A DNA stretch of 64,000 nt from Streptomyces sioyaensis (GTDB lineage: Bacteria; Actinomycetota; Actinomycetes; Streptomycetales; Streptomycetaceae). Both the position numbers and the translations under genes were made by a program. Positions 28,046 to 37,971 of the stretch are shown piece after piece. Positions within the stretch are counted from its first letter, which is position 1. Each line of letters starts with the position of its first letter. The stretch lies in the NCBI RefSeq assembly GCF_004122735.1, contig NZ_SDIF01000010.1, positions 1 to 64,000 of the forward strand, given 5' to 3'. The notes below the pieces were generated by a model, which was not told where the DNA came from, did not search any database, and was given only the letters and a program-made list of their open reading frames with translations.

Positions 28046-28522
28046 ATGTACACCGTGGTGGAGCGAGAGCTGGAGTTGGTCCTGGTCCGATCGCCGGAGC
28101 GAAGCATTCCGGTGCCGGCCCGGCTGACGTACCGGACGGACGACCCCTACGCCGTCCATGTCACCTTCCACATCGGCTCGGACTCCCCGATCCGGTGGAC
28201 CTTCGCCCGCGAACTGCTCGTCGAGGGCGTGTTCCGGCCGTGCGGTGACGGCGATGTGCGGGCCTGGCCGACCCGGGTGGACGGGCGCAGCCTGGTCTGC
28301 CTGGCGCTGGCTTCGCCGGACGGCGAGGCGCTGCTCCAGGCGCCGGCCGCGGCGGTCTCCGCATGGCTGGAGCGCACCCTGCGGGTGGTCCCGCCGGGGT
28401 CCGAGCAGCAGCATCTCGCGCTCGACAAGGGGCTGAGCGACCTGCTGGCCCTGGCGCCGGGGGACGAACTGCGGCCGGGCGGCGCCGCGTCGGAGGAGTC
28501 CCCGGACCCCGGGGCGGCGTGA
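28046..28522 (+). CDS. ssgG: SsgA-like protein SsgG
   Basis: A 158-residue SsgA-like protein (SALP), a family confined to sporulating actinomycetes that controls septum placement and spore-wall assembly. Hallmarks are the early LTYRTDDPYAVHVTFH strand and WTFARELLVEGVFRPCGDGDVRAWPT. The name SsgG rests on genomic position, since I recall ssgG (SCO2925) in this neighbourhood; SsgG helps localise sporulation septa. The C-terminal tail is acidic. ATG follows GGAAAGGCGG. Confidence 0.85.
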   Translation: MYTVVERELELVLVRSPERSIPVPARLTYRTDDPYAVHVTFHIGSDSPIRWTFARELLVEGVFRPCGDGDVRAWPTRVDGRSLVCLALASPDGEALLQAPAAAVSAWLERTLRVVPPGSEQQHLALDKGLSDLLALAPGDELRPGGAASEESPDPGAA

Positions 28523-28587
28523 CGGGTGAGGTACGGGGACGCGACAGGTGCGGGCCGCCCGGCACCGCACCGCCCGGCGCCCGGCGG

Positions 28588-30033
28588 TCAGCCGCGGTAC
28601 GCCTCCAGCAGCCGCAGCCAGACCTCGCTGATCGTCGGGTAGGAGGGCACCGCGTGCCACAGCCGCTCGACGGGGACCTCGCCGGCCACCGCGACCGTCG
28701 CGGAGTGCAGCAGCTCCGCGACGCCGTGGCCGACGAAGGTGGCGCCGAGCAGCACCTCGCGGTCCAGGTCGACGATGATCCGGGCCCGGCCGCGGTAGCC
28801 GTCCGCGTAGAGGTACGCCCCGGAGACGGCCGCCAGGTCTTGGTCGACCACCCGGACGCGGTAGCCGGCCCGCTCCGCCTCGGCGGCGCTCAGCCCCACC
28901 GCGGCGGCTTCCGGATCGCTGAAGACGACCTGGGGGACGGCGCGGATGTCCGCGGTGGCGGCGTGCGCGCCCCAGGGGTCGGACTCCAGGATCGGGACGC
29001 CCCGGGCGCGGGCGGAGATCGCGGCGCCGGCGATCCTGGCCTGGTACTTGCCCTGATGGGTCAGCAGGGCACGGTGGTTGACGTCGCCGACGCCGTAGAG
29101 CCAGCCGCCGGTCACCCCCTGCACCCGGCAGCTGTCGTCGACGTCCAGCCAGGAGCCGGGCCGCAGACCGACCGTCTCCAGACCGATGTCCTCGGTGCGC
29201 GGGGCCCGGCCGGTGGCGATCAGGAGCTCGTCGGCGACGATCTCCTCGCCGGAGTCGAGCACGACGGTGACCGGCCCGCCGGGTGCCTCCCGGCGCACCT
29301 CCCGCACCTCGACGCCGGTGCGCAGGAACGCGCCCGCCTCGGCCAGCGACTCGGCGACCAGATGGCCGGCGAACGGCTCCATCCGGGGCAGCAGCCCGTC
29401 ACCGCGCACCAGCAGGGTCACCGACGCGCCCAGGGCCCGCCAGGCGGTGGCCATTTCGACGCCGACCACGCCGCCGCCGACCACCACCAGACGGCCCGGC
29501 ACGGTCTTCGCGCTGGTCGCGTCGCGGCTGGTCCAGGGCCGGGCCTCGGCGAGGCCGGGAATGGGGGGCAGCACCGCGCGGCTGCCGGTGCACACCGCGA
29601 CCGCATGGCGGGCGGTGAGCACCCGGCCGCCGTCGACGACGACCCGGCGGGGCCCGGCCAGCCGGCCCTGGCCGCGTACGAGGTCGACACCGGCCGAGTC
29701 CAGCCAGCGGACCTGGCCGTCGTCCTTCCAGTACGAGACGACGGCGTCACGGTGGCCGAGGACGGCGGGGGCGTCCAGGGGGCCGTCGGCCGCGTCCTTG
29801 AAGCCGGGGACCCGGCGCGCCTCGGAGCGGACGGTGACCGGGCGCAGCAGGGCCTTGCTGGGCACACAGGCCCAGTAGGAGCATTCGCCGCCGACCAGTT
29901 CGCTCTCCACGATCACCGCGCTCAGGCCGGCGGCGTGCGCCCGGTCGGCGACGTTCTCGCCGGTCGGCCCCGCGCCCAGCACGATCACGTCATACGCCTC
30001 ATCGGCGGCGTTGGTCGCTTCGGTGGCTGCCAT
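28588..30033 (-). CDS. FAD/NAD-linked disulfide oxidoreductase
   Basis: A 481-residue class-I flavoprotein disulfide reductase. The FAD Rossmann motif is VLGAGPTGENVADRA (18-32), the redox Cys pair is Cys51 and Cys56 in GGECSYWACVPSK, the NAD motif is VVVGGGVVGVEMA, and the second FAD motif reads YGVGDVNH. The C-terminal interface, which in lipoamide dehydrogenase is HAHPT, reads HAVPSYPTISE, so the catalytic His-Glu context is altered. It is unlike dedicated Lpd, mycothione reductase or MerA, so substrate is open. ATG at 30031-30033. Confidence 0.9.
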   Translation of the reverse strand: MAATEATNAADEAYDVIVLGAGPTGENVADRAHAAGLSAVIVESELVGGECSYWACVPSKALLRPVTVRSEARRVPGFKDAADGPLDAPAVLGHRDAVVSYWKDDGQVRWLDSAGVDLVRGQGRLAGPRRVVVDGGRVLTARHAVAVCTGSRAVLPPIPGLAEARPWTSRDATSAKTVPGRLVVVGGGVVGVEMATAWRALGASVTLLVRGDGLLPRMEPFAGHLVAESLAEAGAFLRTGVEVREVRREAPGGPVTVVLDSGEEIVADELLIATGRAPRTEDIGLETVGLRPGSWLDVDDSCRVQGVTGGWLYGVGDVNHRALLTHQGKYQARIAGAAISARARGVPILESDPWGAHAATADIRAVPQVVFSDPEAAAVGLSAAEAERAGYRVRVVDQDLAAVSGAYLYADGYRGRARIIVDLDREVLLGATFVGHGVAELLHSATVAVAGEVPVERLWHAVPSYPTISEVWLRLLEAYRG

Positions 30034-30114
30034 CGGCTCTCGCTTCCTGCGTGGGCATGAGGTGGCCCGGTGGGGCCCGACGGTCCTTCTGGCCATCCTC
30101 TGCCCAACTGGCCG

Positions 30115-30405
30115 TCAGCGCATCCGGCGTTCGACCGCTTCCTTGGCCTCGGCGAGCCCGGAGCCGGTGAGCTCGCGGTGCACCTTGATCGCCTGGATCT
30201 TCTTGCCCTGGGTCAGCAGCTCGTCGATCTCGGCCATCCGGGGGTCCTCCGGCTCCGCGATCCCGGCGTGTGCGAGCAGCAGGTCCGCCTTCTTCTCCAG
30301 CCGCTGGAGCCGGCGCTCCAGGGCCTTGGAACGGCGGTCGGTGGCCGAGGCCACCATGCCGATGGCGAGCACGAGCAGGGCTATTCCGGGGAGCAAGGAG
30401 TCCAT
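30115..30405 (-). CDS. Membrane-anchored L7/L12 C-terminal-domain protein
   Basis: A 96-residue protein. One transmembrane helix (about 5-21) is followed by a short coiled segment (RRSKALERRLQRLEKKADLLL) and a C-terminal domain like that of ribosomal protein L7/L12 (GKKIQAIKVHRELTGSGLAEAKEAVE). In L12 that domain recruits translational GTPases. Here it would sit at the membrane, away from the ribosome stalk. No ribosomal gene is nearby. It lies 81 bases downstream of the oxidoreductase start on the same strand. Confidence 0.8.
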   Translation of the reverse strand: MDSLLPGIALLVLAIGMVASATDRRSKALERRLQRLEKKADLLLAHAGIAEPEDPRMAEIDELLTQGKKIQAIKVHRELTGSGLAEAKEAVERRMR

Positions 30406-30612
30406 GGCGGAAAATGTTACGAGGCCGGGGCACGTGCCATGGACACGGCGAGCTGAAAACGGCGTTGCGGGGGCGGGTCCCGCGCGGGTCGGCGACGTGC
30501 GTGACGCCGCGCGGCAACTCCGCGCCGGCCGGCCCCCGTTCGCGGGCCGGCCGTTCCTCGCTTCCGCCCGTTCCCCGGTGCCGGGCGCGCCGCCGTCGCC
30601 CCCGGTGCGCCC

Positions 30613-31749
30613 TTACCCGACGTGGACCGCGGTCCAGGCCTTCGCGACGGTCCGGTACTCGGTGCTGCCCTTGCCGTACAGGGCGGCCGCGGCCTTCAGG
30701 GTTCCGGCCCGGGCGCCCCTGTAGTCGGTGGTGGCGGTGAACTGGGTGGTCAGCGCCTTGTACCAGATGCGGGCGGCCTTGTCCCGGCCGATGCCGGTGA
30801 CCTTCGAACCGTCGTAGGTGGGGCTGTGGTACGTGGTGCCGTTGATGACCTTTGTGCCGCTGCCTTCGGACAGGAGGTAGAAGAAGTGGTTGGCCACCCC
30901 GGCGGCAAGGTGGGGGTTGTCGAGGCGGCCGATGCCGGGCCGGTAGAAGTCGGGGGACTTGCCGTCCCTGGACGGCTTGTCCATGAAGCGAAGCGGCTTG
31001 CCGTCGCCGTAGTAGTTGGCCTTCTCGCCGATGAGGTAGTCGGGAGTGTCCGCCGGGATATCGGCCTGGAACTCCACCATCGTGCCGAAGATGTCCGAGG
31101 TCGCCTCGTTGAGCCCGCCGCCTTCGCCGCTGGAGGCGAGCCGGGCGGTGGCCTGGTTGAGGGAGTGCGTGTATTCGTGCGCGACGACGTCCAGCGTGGT
31201 GACCGGGTTCTTGCCGTCCTTGCCGTCGCCGAAGAACGAGCCGTTGTCGTCCGAATAGGCGTCGGCCGCATTTCTGCCGTAGTGGACGGTCATGACCGGG
31301 CCCTTGCCGTCACCGTGGACACCGCTGCGGCCGAAGGTGTTCTTGAAGTAGTCCCAGGCCTGCTCGGCGGCGAAGTGCGCGTCGACCGCCGCGGACTGGC
31401 GGTTTTTCATGGTGCCGTCGCCCCACACGTTGTCCTTGTCGGTGAGGGGTTGTGCGTTGTCGTCGGCGAAGAAGTCGTGGGTGGACAGGCCGCCTCGGGT
31501 GGGGTCGACCAGCTCGTAGGTCCCGTTGTGCTCCCGCGTGGTGAGGGTGACCGTGCCGACGCGTACGCCGTGGCCCACGCCGGTCCGGGCCGGGGAGGCC
31601 GCGGCGCTCGCGGTCTTCGCCGGGCCGCTCCCGCGGGGTGGGGCCTCGGCGCGGCCGGCGGCGGCCGCCACTCCTTGTACGGCGTGTACGGCGATCAGCG
31701 CCGCCGACACTCCCGCCACAGCCACCAGCGCCGGCTTCTTCCGCATCAT
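30613..31749 (-). CDS. Secreted M4 (thermolysin-like) metallopeptidase, short form
   Basis: A 378-residue exported zinc protease. A signal peptide (LVAVAGVSAALIAVHAVQGVAAA) is followed by the M4 domain with HEYTH at 191-195 (zinc ligands His191, His195) and the third ligand Glu215 in GLNEATSDIFG. The C-terminal helical half is intact through HFFYLLSEG and the DYRGAR-containing end. Typical M4 proteases carry a propeptide of about 200 residues (FTP and PepSY); here only about 30 residues separate the signal peptide from the catalytic domain. Two adjacent ATGs; the first is used. Confidence 0.88.
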   Translation of the reverse strand: MMRKKPALVAVAGVSAALIAVHAVQGVAAAAGRAEAPPRGSGPAKTASAAASPARTGVGHGVRVGTVTLTTREHNGTYELVDPTRGGLSTHDFFADDNAQPLTDKDNVWGDGTMKNRQSAAVDAHFAAEQAWDYFKNTFGRSGVHGDGKGPVMTVHYGRNAADAYSDDNGSFFGDGKDGKNPVTTLDVVAHEYTHSLNQATARLASSGEGGGLNEATSDIFGTMVEFQADIPADTPDYLIGEKANYYGDGKPLRFMDKPSRDGKSPDFYRPGIGRLDNPHLAAGVANHFFYLLSEGSGTKVINGTTYHSPTYDGSKVTGIGRDKAARIWYKALTTQFTATTDYRGARAGTLKAAAALYGKGSTEYRTVAKAWTAVHVG

Positions 31750-31969
31750 GCGTGCCTCTCTCCTCAGGTGCTGTCCGCTGCCTCGTACGCTTCTGAAGAG
31801 TGCGGAAGGGGCAGGGGCGTGCCGCGGCATCGCGACGCTGTTGCAGAATCGGCAAATTCGCGAGACCGTCGGCGGGTCCGCGGAACGTGGTGCGGCCGCC
31901 CGGGACCCGGTCACCGAGCAGTGCGGCCCCGGGCACCGGCGGCAGGTCGGGCCAGAACGGCCGGGCGGG

Positions 31970-33334
31970 TCAGAACAGCTTGCCGGGGTTGAGGATGCCG
32001 AGCGGGTCGAAGACCTGCTTGATGCCGCGCTGCAACTCCACGCCGACCGGCCCCAGTTCGCGGGCCAGCCACTCCTTCTTCAGGACGCCGACGCCGTGCT
32101 CCCCGGTGATGGTGCCGCCCAGGTGAAGGCCGAGCGCCATGATGTCGTCGAAGGACGCGCGGGCCCGGCGCGACTCGTCCGGGTCGGCGGCGTCGAAGCA
32201 GACGGTGGGGTGGGTGTTGCCGTCGCCGGCATGGGCGCAGACGCCGATGGTCAGGTCGTACTTCTCCGCGATGGCGGCGGTGCCGTCGAGCATCTCGGCG
32301 AGGCGGGAGCGCGGTACGCAGACATCGTCGATCATGGTGGCGGAGGCGACCCGTTCCAGCGCGGTCAGGGTCAGCCGGCGGGCCTGCAGCAGCAGTTCGG
32401 ACTCGGCGGCGGTCTCGGCGGGCACGACCTGGGTGGCACCCGCTGTGGTGCACAGCGCGCCGACGGCGGCGAGGTCGGCGGCCGGATCCGGGGTGTCGAA
32501 GGCGGCCAGCAGCAGCGCCTCGGTGCTGTCCGGGAGGCCCATCTGCGCCATGTCGTTGACCGCGCGGATGCTCGTACGGTCCATCAGTTCCAGCAGCGAG
32601 GGGGCGTGGCCGCGGGCCATGATCTCGCAGACCGCCGCGCAGGCGGCCGCGGTGGAGGCGAACTCGGCGGCCAGCACGAGCTGCCCGGGCGGCTGCGGCT
32701 TGAGGGCGAGGACGGCGCGGACGACGATGCCCAGGCTCCCCTCGGAGCCGACGAACAGCCGGGTGAGGTCGTAGCCCGCCACTCCCTTGGCGGTGCGGCG
32801 GCCGGTCGTCAACAGCCGCCCGTCGGCGAGGACGACGTCCAGGCCGAGGACGTACTCGGCGGTGACGCCGTATTTGACGCAGCACAGGCCGCCGGAGGCG
32901 GTGCCGATGTTGCCGCCGATCGAGCACTGTTCCCAACTGGAGGGATCGGGCGGGTAGCAGAGGCCGTGGGCGCCGACCGCGCGGGACAGCGCGGCGTTGA
33001 TGACGCCGGGTTCGACGACCGCGATCCGGTCGACGGGGTTGATCTCAAGGATCCGGTCCATCTTGACCAGGGAGAGCACGAGGCAGCCGTCGGAGGCGTT
33101 GGCGGCGCCCGACAGTCCCGTGCGCGACCCCTGCGGGACGACCGGGACCCGCAGCTCCGTGGCCGTCCGCATGACGTGCTGGACCTCTTCGACGGTGCGC
33201 GGCAGGACGACCACGGCGGGCGTCCCGGCCTCGCAGAAGCTCGCCATGTCCGTGGCGTAGGAGCCGGTGACGTCCGGGTCGGTGAGGATCGCTTCATCCG
33301 GGAGGCCGGCGCGCAGCCGTGCGATGAGGTCCAT
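31970..33334 (-). CDS. FAD-linked oxidase, GlcD family
   Basis: A 454-residue flavoprotein of the glycolate oxidase GlcD / D-lactate dehydrogenase family (FAD_binding_4 plus FAD-oxidase C domain). The pyrophosphate-binding part is PVVPQGSRTGLSGAANAS and SIGGNIGTASGGL; the C-terminal half holds HAGDGNTHP and GTITGEHGVGVLK, conserved in 2-hydroxyacid oxidases. Likely substrates are D-lactate, glycolate or similar. It lies downstream of hppD on the same strand with a gap of about 75 bp, hinting at a role with aromatic 2-hydroxyacids, which is inference. Confidence 0.88.
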   Translation of the reverse strand: MDLIARLRAGLPDEAILTDPDVTGSYATDMASFCEAGTPAVVVLPRTVEEVQHVMRTATELRVPVVPQGSRTGLSGAANASDGCLVLSLVKMDRILEINPVDRIAVVEPGVINAALSRAVGAHGLCYPPDPSSWEQCSIGGNIGTASGGLCCVKYGVTAEYVLGLDVVLADGRLLTTGRRTAKGVAGYDLTRLFVGSEGSLGIVVRAVLALKPQPPGQLVLAAEFASTAAACAAVCEIMARGHAPSLLELMDRTSIRAVNDMAQMGLPDSTEALLLAAFDTPDPAADLAAVGALCTTAGATQVVPAETAAESELLLQARRLTLTALERVASATMIDDVCVPRSRLAEMLDGTAAIAEKYDLTIGVCAHAGDGNTHPTVCFDAADPDESRRARASFDDIMALGLHLGGTITGEHGVGVLKKEWLARELGPVGVELQRGIKQVFDPLGILNPGKLF

Positions 33335-33409
33335 ACCCTCAAGCCTCGCATTCGTGGGCCGTACACGGAAGCGCGTGTACGGCCCACGGCGGCGTGCGGC
33401 GCATGCGGC

Positions 33410-34621
<1,212 letters not shown>

Positions 34622-34693
34622 TTATGCATAGCGAAGCGGCGGATCAGTCGGGCTATCTGTACATGATGACCATTGAAATCCAAGGAGCGGGCG

Positions 34694-35161
34694 ATGGCGA
34701 TCGATCATTTGGACGGGGAGCTGCTGGAGCTGCTCGCGCGCGAGCCGCGGATCGGGGTCCTGGAGGCCTCCCGGCGGCTGGGGGTGGCGCGCGGGACGGT
34801 GCAGGCCCGGCTCGACCGGCTTCAGGCGAATGGAGTGATCCGGGGCTTCGGACCGGAGGTGGACCCGGCCGCGATCGGCTATCCGGTGACCGCTTTCGCC
34901 ACTCTTGAGATCAAACAGGGGCAAGGTAATGACGTACGTGCCCACTTGACGACCGTTCCCGAAGTGCTGGAGCTGCATACAACGACGGGACACGGGGACA
35001 TGCTCTGCAGGCTCGTCGCTCGGTCGAACGCCGATCTACAGCGGGTGATCGACCGGGTTGTGGGCTTTGATGGGATCGTGCGGGCCTCAACGGCAATCGT
35101 CATGGAAAATCCGGTTCCGTTGCGGATCATCCCGCTGGTGAAACAGGCATCGGGAGACTGA
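34694..35161 (+). CDS. AsnC/Lrp-family transcriptional regulator
   Basis: A 155-residue regulator. N-terminal winged helix-turn-helix (LDGELLELLAREPRIGVLEASRRLGVARGTVQARLDRLQANGVIRGF) and a C-terminal RAM effector-binding domain (residues about 70-145). Divergent from hppD, so it probably controls tyrosine degradation in response to an amino acid or keto acid. It is also only 14 bp upstream of the ABC transporter operon, so the importer genes may be read through from its promoter. ATG at 34694 follows AAGGAGCGG. Confidence 0.9.
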   Translation: MAIDHLDGELLELLAREPRIGVLEASRRLGVARGTVQARLDRLQANGVIRGFGPEVDPAAIGYPVTAFATLEIKQGQGNDVRAHLTTVPEVLELHTTTGHGDMLCRLVARSNADLQRVIDRVVGFDGIVRASTAIVMENPVPLRIIPLVKQASGD

Positions 35162-35175
35162 ACCGAGGAGACCGA

Positions 35176-35823
35176 GTGAGCTTCTGGGAGTACGTCGGCA
35201 CCCGGCACGCCCAGCTGCTGACGGATACGTATCAGCACGCCAGCGCCGTCTTCCAGTGCATGGTGCTCGCCACCCTGCTGGGGGTCTTCATCGGCGTCGC
35301 GACCTACCGCAGCGAATGGGCGGGCAACCTCGCCACCACGTCCACCGCCACCATCCTGACCATTCCGTCCCTGGCCCTGATCGGTCTGCTGATCCCGATC
35401 GTCGGCCTGGGCGTCCCGCCCACGGTGATCGCCCTGACCCTGTACGGACTGCTGCCGGTGGTCCGCAACTGCATCGTCGGGCTGCGCGGGGTGGACCCGG
35501 CGCTGGTCGACGCGGCCCGGGGCATCGGGATGTCGCGCGGCGCCCAGCTCTTCCGCGTCGAACTGCCGCTGGCCTGGCCGCCCATCCTCACCGGCATCCG
35601 GGTGGCCACCCAGATGCTGATGGGCATCGCCGCCATCGCCGCCTTCGCCTCCGGCCCCGGCCTGGGAAATGAGATCTTCCGCGGGATCGCCTCGCTGGGC
35701 AGCGCCAACTCCCTCAACCAGGTGCTCTCCGGAACCCTCGGGATCGCCATCCTCGCCCTGCTCTTCGACGCCGCGTACGTCCTGATCGGACGCCTGACCA
35801 TCTCCAGGGGGATCCGTGCCTGA
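35176..35823 (+). CDS. Osmoprotectant-type ABC importer permease 1
   Basis: A 215-residue permease with about five helices and the cytoplasmic EAA-like loop (VDAARGIGMSRGAQLFRVELPLAWPPI). It belongs to the OpuC/OpuF-type BPD permease group. First gene of a four-gene importer; its GTG start follows GAGGAGACC, and its end overlaps the ATPase start by 8 bases. It pairs with the second permease encoded after the ATPase. Confidence 0.9.
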   Translation: MSFWEYVGTRHAQLLTDTYQHASAVFQCMVLATLLGVFIGVATYRSEWAGNLATTSTATILTIPSLALIGLLIPIVGLGVPPTVIALTLYGLLPVVRNCIVGLRGVDPALVDAARGIGMSRGAQLFRVELPLAWPPILTGIRVATQMLMGIAAIAAFASGPGLGNEIFRGIASLGSANSLNQVLSGTLGIAILALLFDAAYVLIGRLTISRGIRA

Positions 35824-37081
35824 GACGCCCGAGACCACCACCACCTCCGGCGCGAGCATCCGGCTGGAGAATCTGACGAAGGTCTATCCGGGGAGCTCCG
35901 CCCCCGCGGTGGACAACGTCAACCTGGAGGTCAAAGCCGGCGAGATCGTCATCCTCGTGGGGCCCTCCGGCTGCGGCAAGTCCACCTGCCTGAAGATGAT
36001 CAACCGGCTGATCGAGCCGAGCTCCGGGCGGATCCGGATCGGCGACGAGGACGTCACCGACATGGATCCGGTCAAACTGCGCCGCACGATCGGCTACGCC
36101 ATCCAGGCGTCCGGCCTCTTCCCGCACATGACGGTCGCCCAGAACATCGCGCTGGTCCCGAAGATGCTCGGCTGGTCCAAGACGAAGGTCAAGAACCGGG
36201 TCGAGGAGATGCTCGACCTGGTCGGCCTGGACCCGGGCGAGTTCCACGGGCGCTATCCGCGCCAGCTCTCCGGCGGTCAGCAGCAGCGCGTCGGAGTGGC
36301 TCGCGCGCTCGCCGCCGACCCGCCCGTCCTGCTGATGGACGAGCCGTTCGGCGCGGTCGACCCGATCACCCGCGACCACCTCCAGGACGAGCTGATCCGG
36401 CTCCAGCACGAGCTGCACAAGACCATCTGCTTCGTCACCCACGACTTCGACGAGGCCATCAAGATCGGCGACCGTATCGCGGTGCTCCGCGAGCGCTCGC
36501 ACATCGCCCAGTTCGACACCCCCGAGGCCATCCTCACCAACCCGGCCGACGACTTCGTCTCCGGCTTCGTGGGCGCCGGAGCGGCACTCAAGCGGCTGAA
36601 TCTGACCCGCGTACGGGACGTGGGCGTGGTCGACTTCCCCACCGCGAGCATGGACGACCCGCTGGAGTCCATCTTCGAGCGGCTGCGCTCCGGCCCCCAC
36701 AACGATCTGCTGCTGCTGGACCACAACGGGCGCCCGTACAAATGGCTGCGCCGCGGCGATCTGTCCCTCGCCAAGGAGTCGCTGGCCCGGGCCGGCACCC
36801 TGGTGGCCGACACGGTGACCCGGGACGCGACGCTGCGCGACGCCCTGGAGGCGGTGCTCACCGACAACGCGGGCCGGGTCGCGGTCACCGGGCGGCGCGG
36901 TGAGTACACCGGCGTCGTCGACATGGTGACGCTGATGAACAACGTCCACGAACTGCTGGAGGCGGACCGCCTCGAAGCCATCGAGCAGCAGCACCGGCTC
37001 CGGGAGCAGCGGGCCCGGCAGACCCAGCTGGCCCAGGAGGGACTGGACGACGCGAGCGCCACCGAAGGCGGCCGGGCATGA
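35816..37081 (+). CDS. Osmoprotectant-type ABC importer ATPase with CBS pair
   Basis: A 421-residue ATPase. Walker A GPSGCGKST, signature LSGGQQQRVG, Walker B LLMDEPFGAVD and switch His in CFVTHDFDEA are all present. The C-terminal 150 residues form a CBS-domain tandem, typical of OpuA/OpuCA, which gates transport by ionic strength or nucleotide binding. Powered substrates in this family are glycine betaine, carnitine and choline. GTG start overlaps the previous gene; its stop overlaps the next start (ATGA). Confidence 0.92.
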   Translation: MPETPETTTTSGASIRLENLTKVYPGSSAPAVDNVNLEVKAGEIVILVGPSGCGKSTCLKMINRLIEPSSGRIRIGDEDVTDMDPVKLRRTIGYAIQASGLFPHMTVAQNIALVPKMLGWSKTKVKNRVEEMLDLVGLDPGEFHGRYPRQLSGGQQQRVGVARALAADPPVLLMDEPFGAVDPITRDHLQDELIRLQHELHKTICFVTHDFDEAIKIGDRIAVLRERSHIAQFDTPEAILTNPADDFVSGFVGAGAALKRLNLTRVRDVGVVDFPTASMDDPLESIFERLRSGPHNDLLLLDHNGRPYKWLRRGDLSLAKESLARAGTLVADTVTRDATLRDALEAVLTDNAGRVAVTGRRGEYTGVVDMVTLMNNVHELLEADRLEAIEQQHRLREQRARQTQLAQEGLDDASATEGGRA

Positions 37082-37971
37082 GTCCCCGCGACGGGAGCAG
37101 CCCCGGCGAAACCGGCCCCCGCCACCGGCACCCCAGCGACCACGAGGCGCTGGCCTTCCGTGACGGGGTCGAGATGGAGGAGCGGGAGCTGGCGGCCGGT
37201 GAGGAGCCCGCCCCGTCCGCGCCGCCCGGTGCGCGCCGGATCAGCTGGCAGAAGTGGACCTTCATGCCGGCCTTCCTGGTCGTCGCGCTGCTCCTCACCT
37301 GGCTGTGGTTCCGCGGCGCCCGGCTGGACTCGATCGCCCACCAGGCGGTGGACAACGGCAAGGTGTGGCTGGCGCTGCAGCAGCACATCCAACTCACCGC
37401 GATCTCCACCTTCTTCGTACTGATCATCGCGATCCCGCTGGGCATCGCGCTGACCCGGGGCAAGCTGAGCCGGGCCACCCCGGTCGCGATGGCCTTCGCC
37501 AACCTCGGGCAGGCGGTACCGGCGCTGGGTCTGCTGGTCCTGCTGGTCATCTGGCTGGGTATCGGGGCCCGTTCGGCGATCGTCGGCATGGTCATCTACG
37601 CCGTGCTGCCGGTCCTCGCCAACACCATCGCCGGGCTGCGCGGTATCGACCCGACGCTGACCGAGGCGGCCCGCGGCATCGGCATGTCCGCGAGCGGGGT
37701 GCTGACCAAGGTCGAACTCCCCCTGGCCGTCCCGCTGATCCTGGCCGGCGTCCGCACCGCGCTGGTCCTGAACGTCGGCACCGCGACGCTGGCCACCTTC
37801 GGCGGAGGCGGCGGCCTCGGCGACCTGATCTCGGCGGGCATCGTCACCCAGCGGATGCCCGTCCTGATCCTCGGATCCGTGCTGACCGTGGCGCTCGCCC
37901 TGCTGGTCGAATGGCTGGCCTCGCTCGCCGAACTGCTGCTGCGGCCGCGGGGGCTGGAGGTGGGGGAATGA
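37078..37971 (+). CDS. Osmoprotectant-type ABC importer permease 2
   Basis: A 297-residue permease with a long polar N-terminal tail of about 60 residues ahead of the first helix (FMPAFLVVALLLTWLWF). The transmission loop reads EAARGIGMSASGVLTKVELPLAVPLI, close to that of permease 1. ATG overlaps the ATPase stop by four bases. The next gene, the binding protein, also overlaps by ATGA, so all four are one translational unit. Confidence 0.9.
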   Translation: MSPRDGSSPGETGPRHRHPSDHEALAFRDGVEMEERELAAGEEPAPSAPPGARRISWQKWTFMPAFLVVALLLTWLWFRGARLDSIAHQAVDNGKVWLALQQHIQLTAISTFFVLIIAIPLGIALTRGKLSRATPVAMAFANLGQAVPALGLLVLLVIWLGIGARSAIVGMVIYAVLPVLANTIAGLRGIDPTLTEAARGIGMSASGVLTKVELPLAVPLILAGVRTALVLNVGTATLATFGGGGGLGDLISAGIVTQRMPVLILGSVLTVALALLVEWLASLAELLLRPRGLEVGE

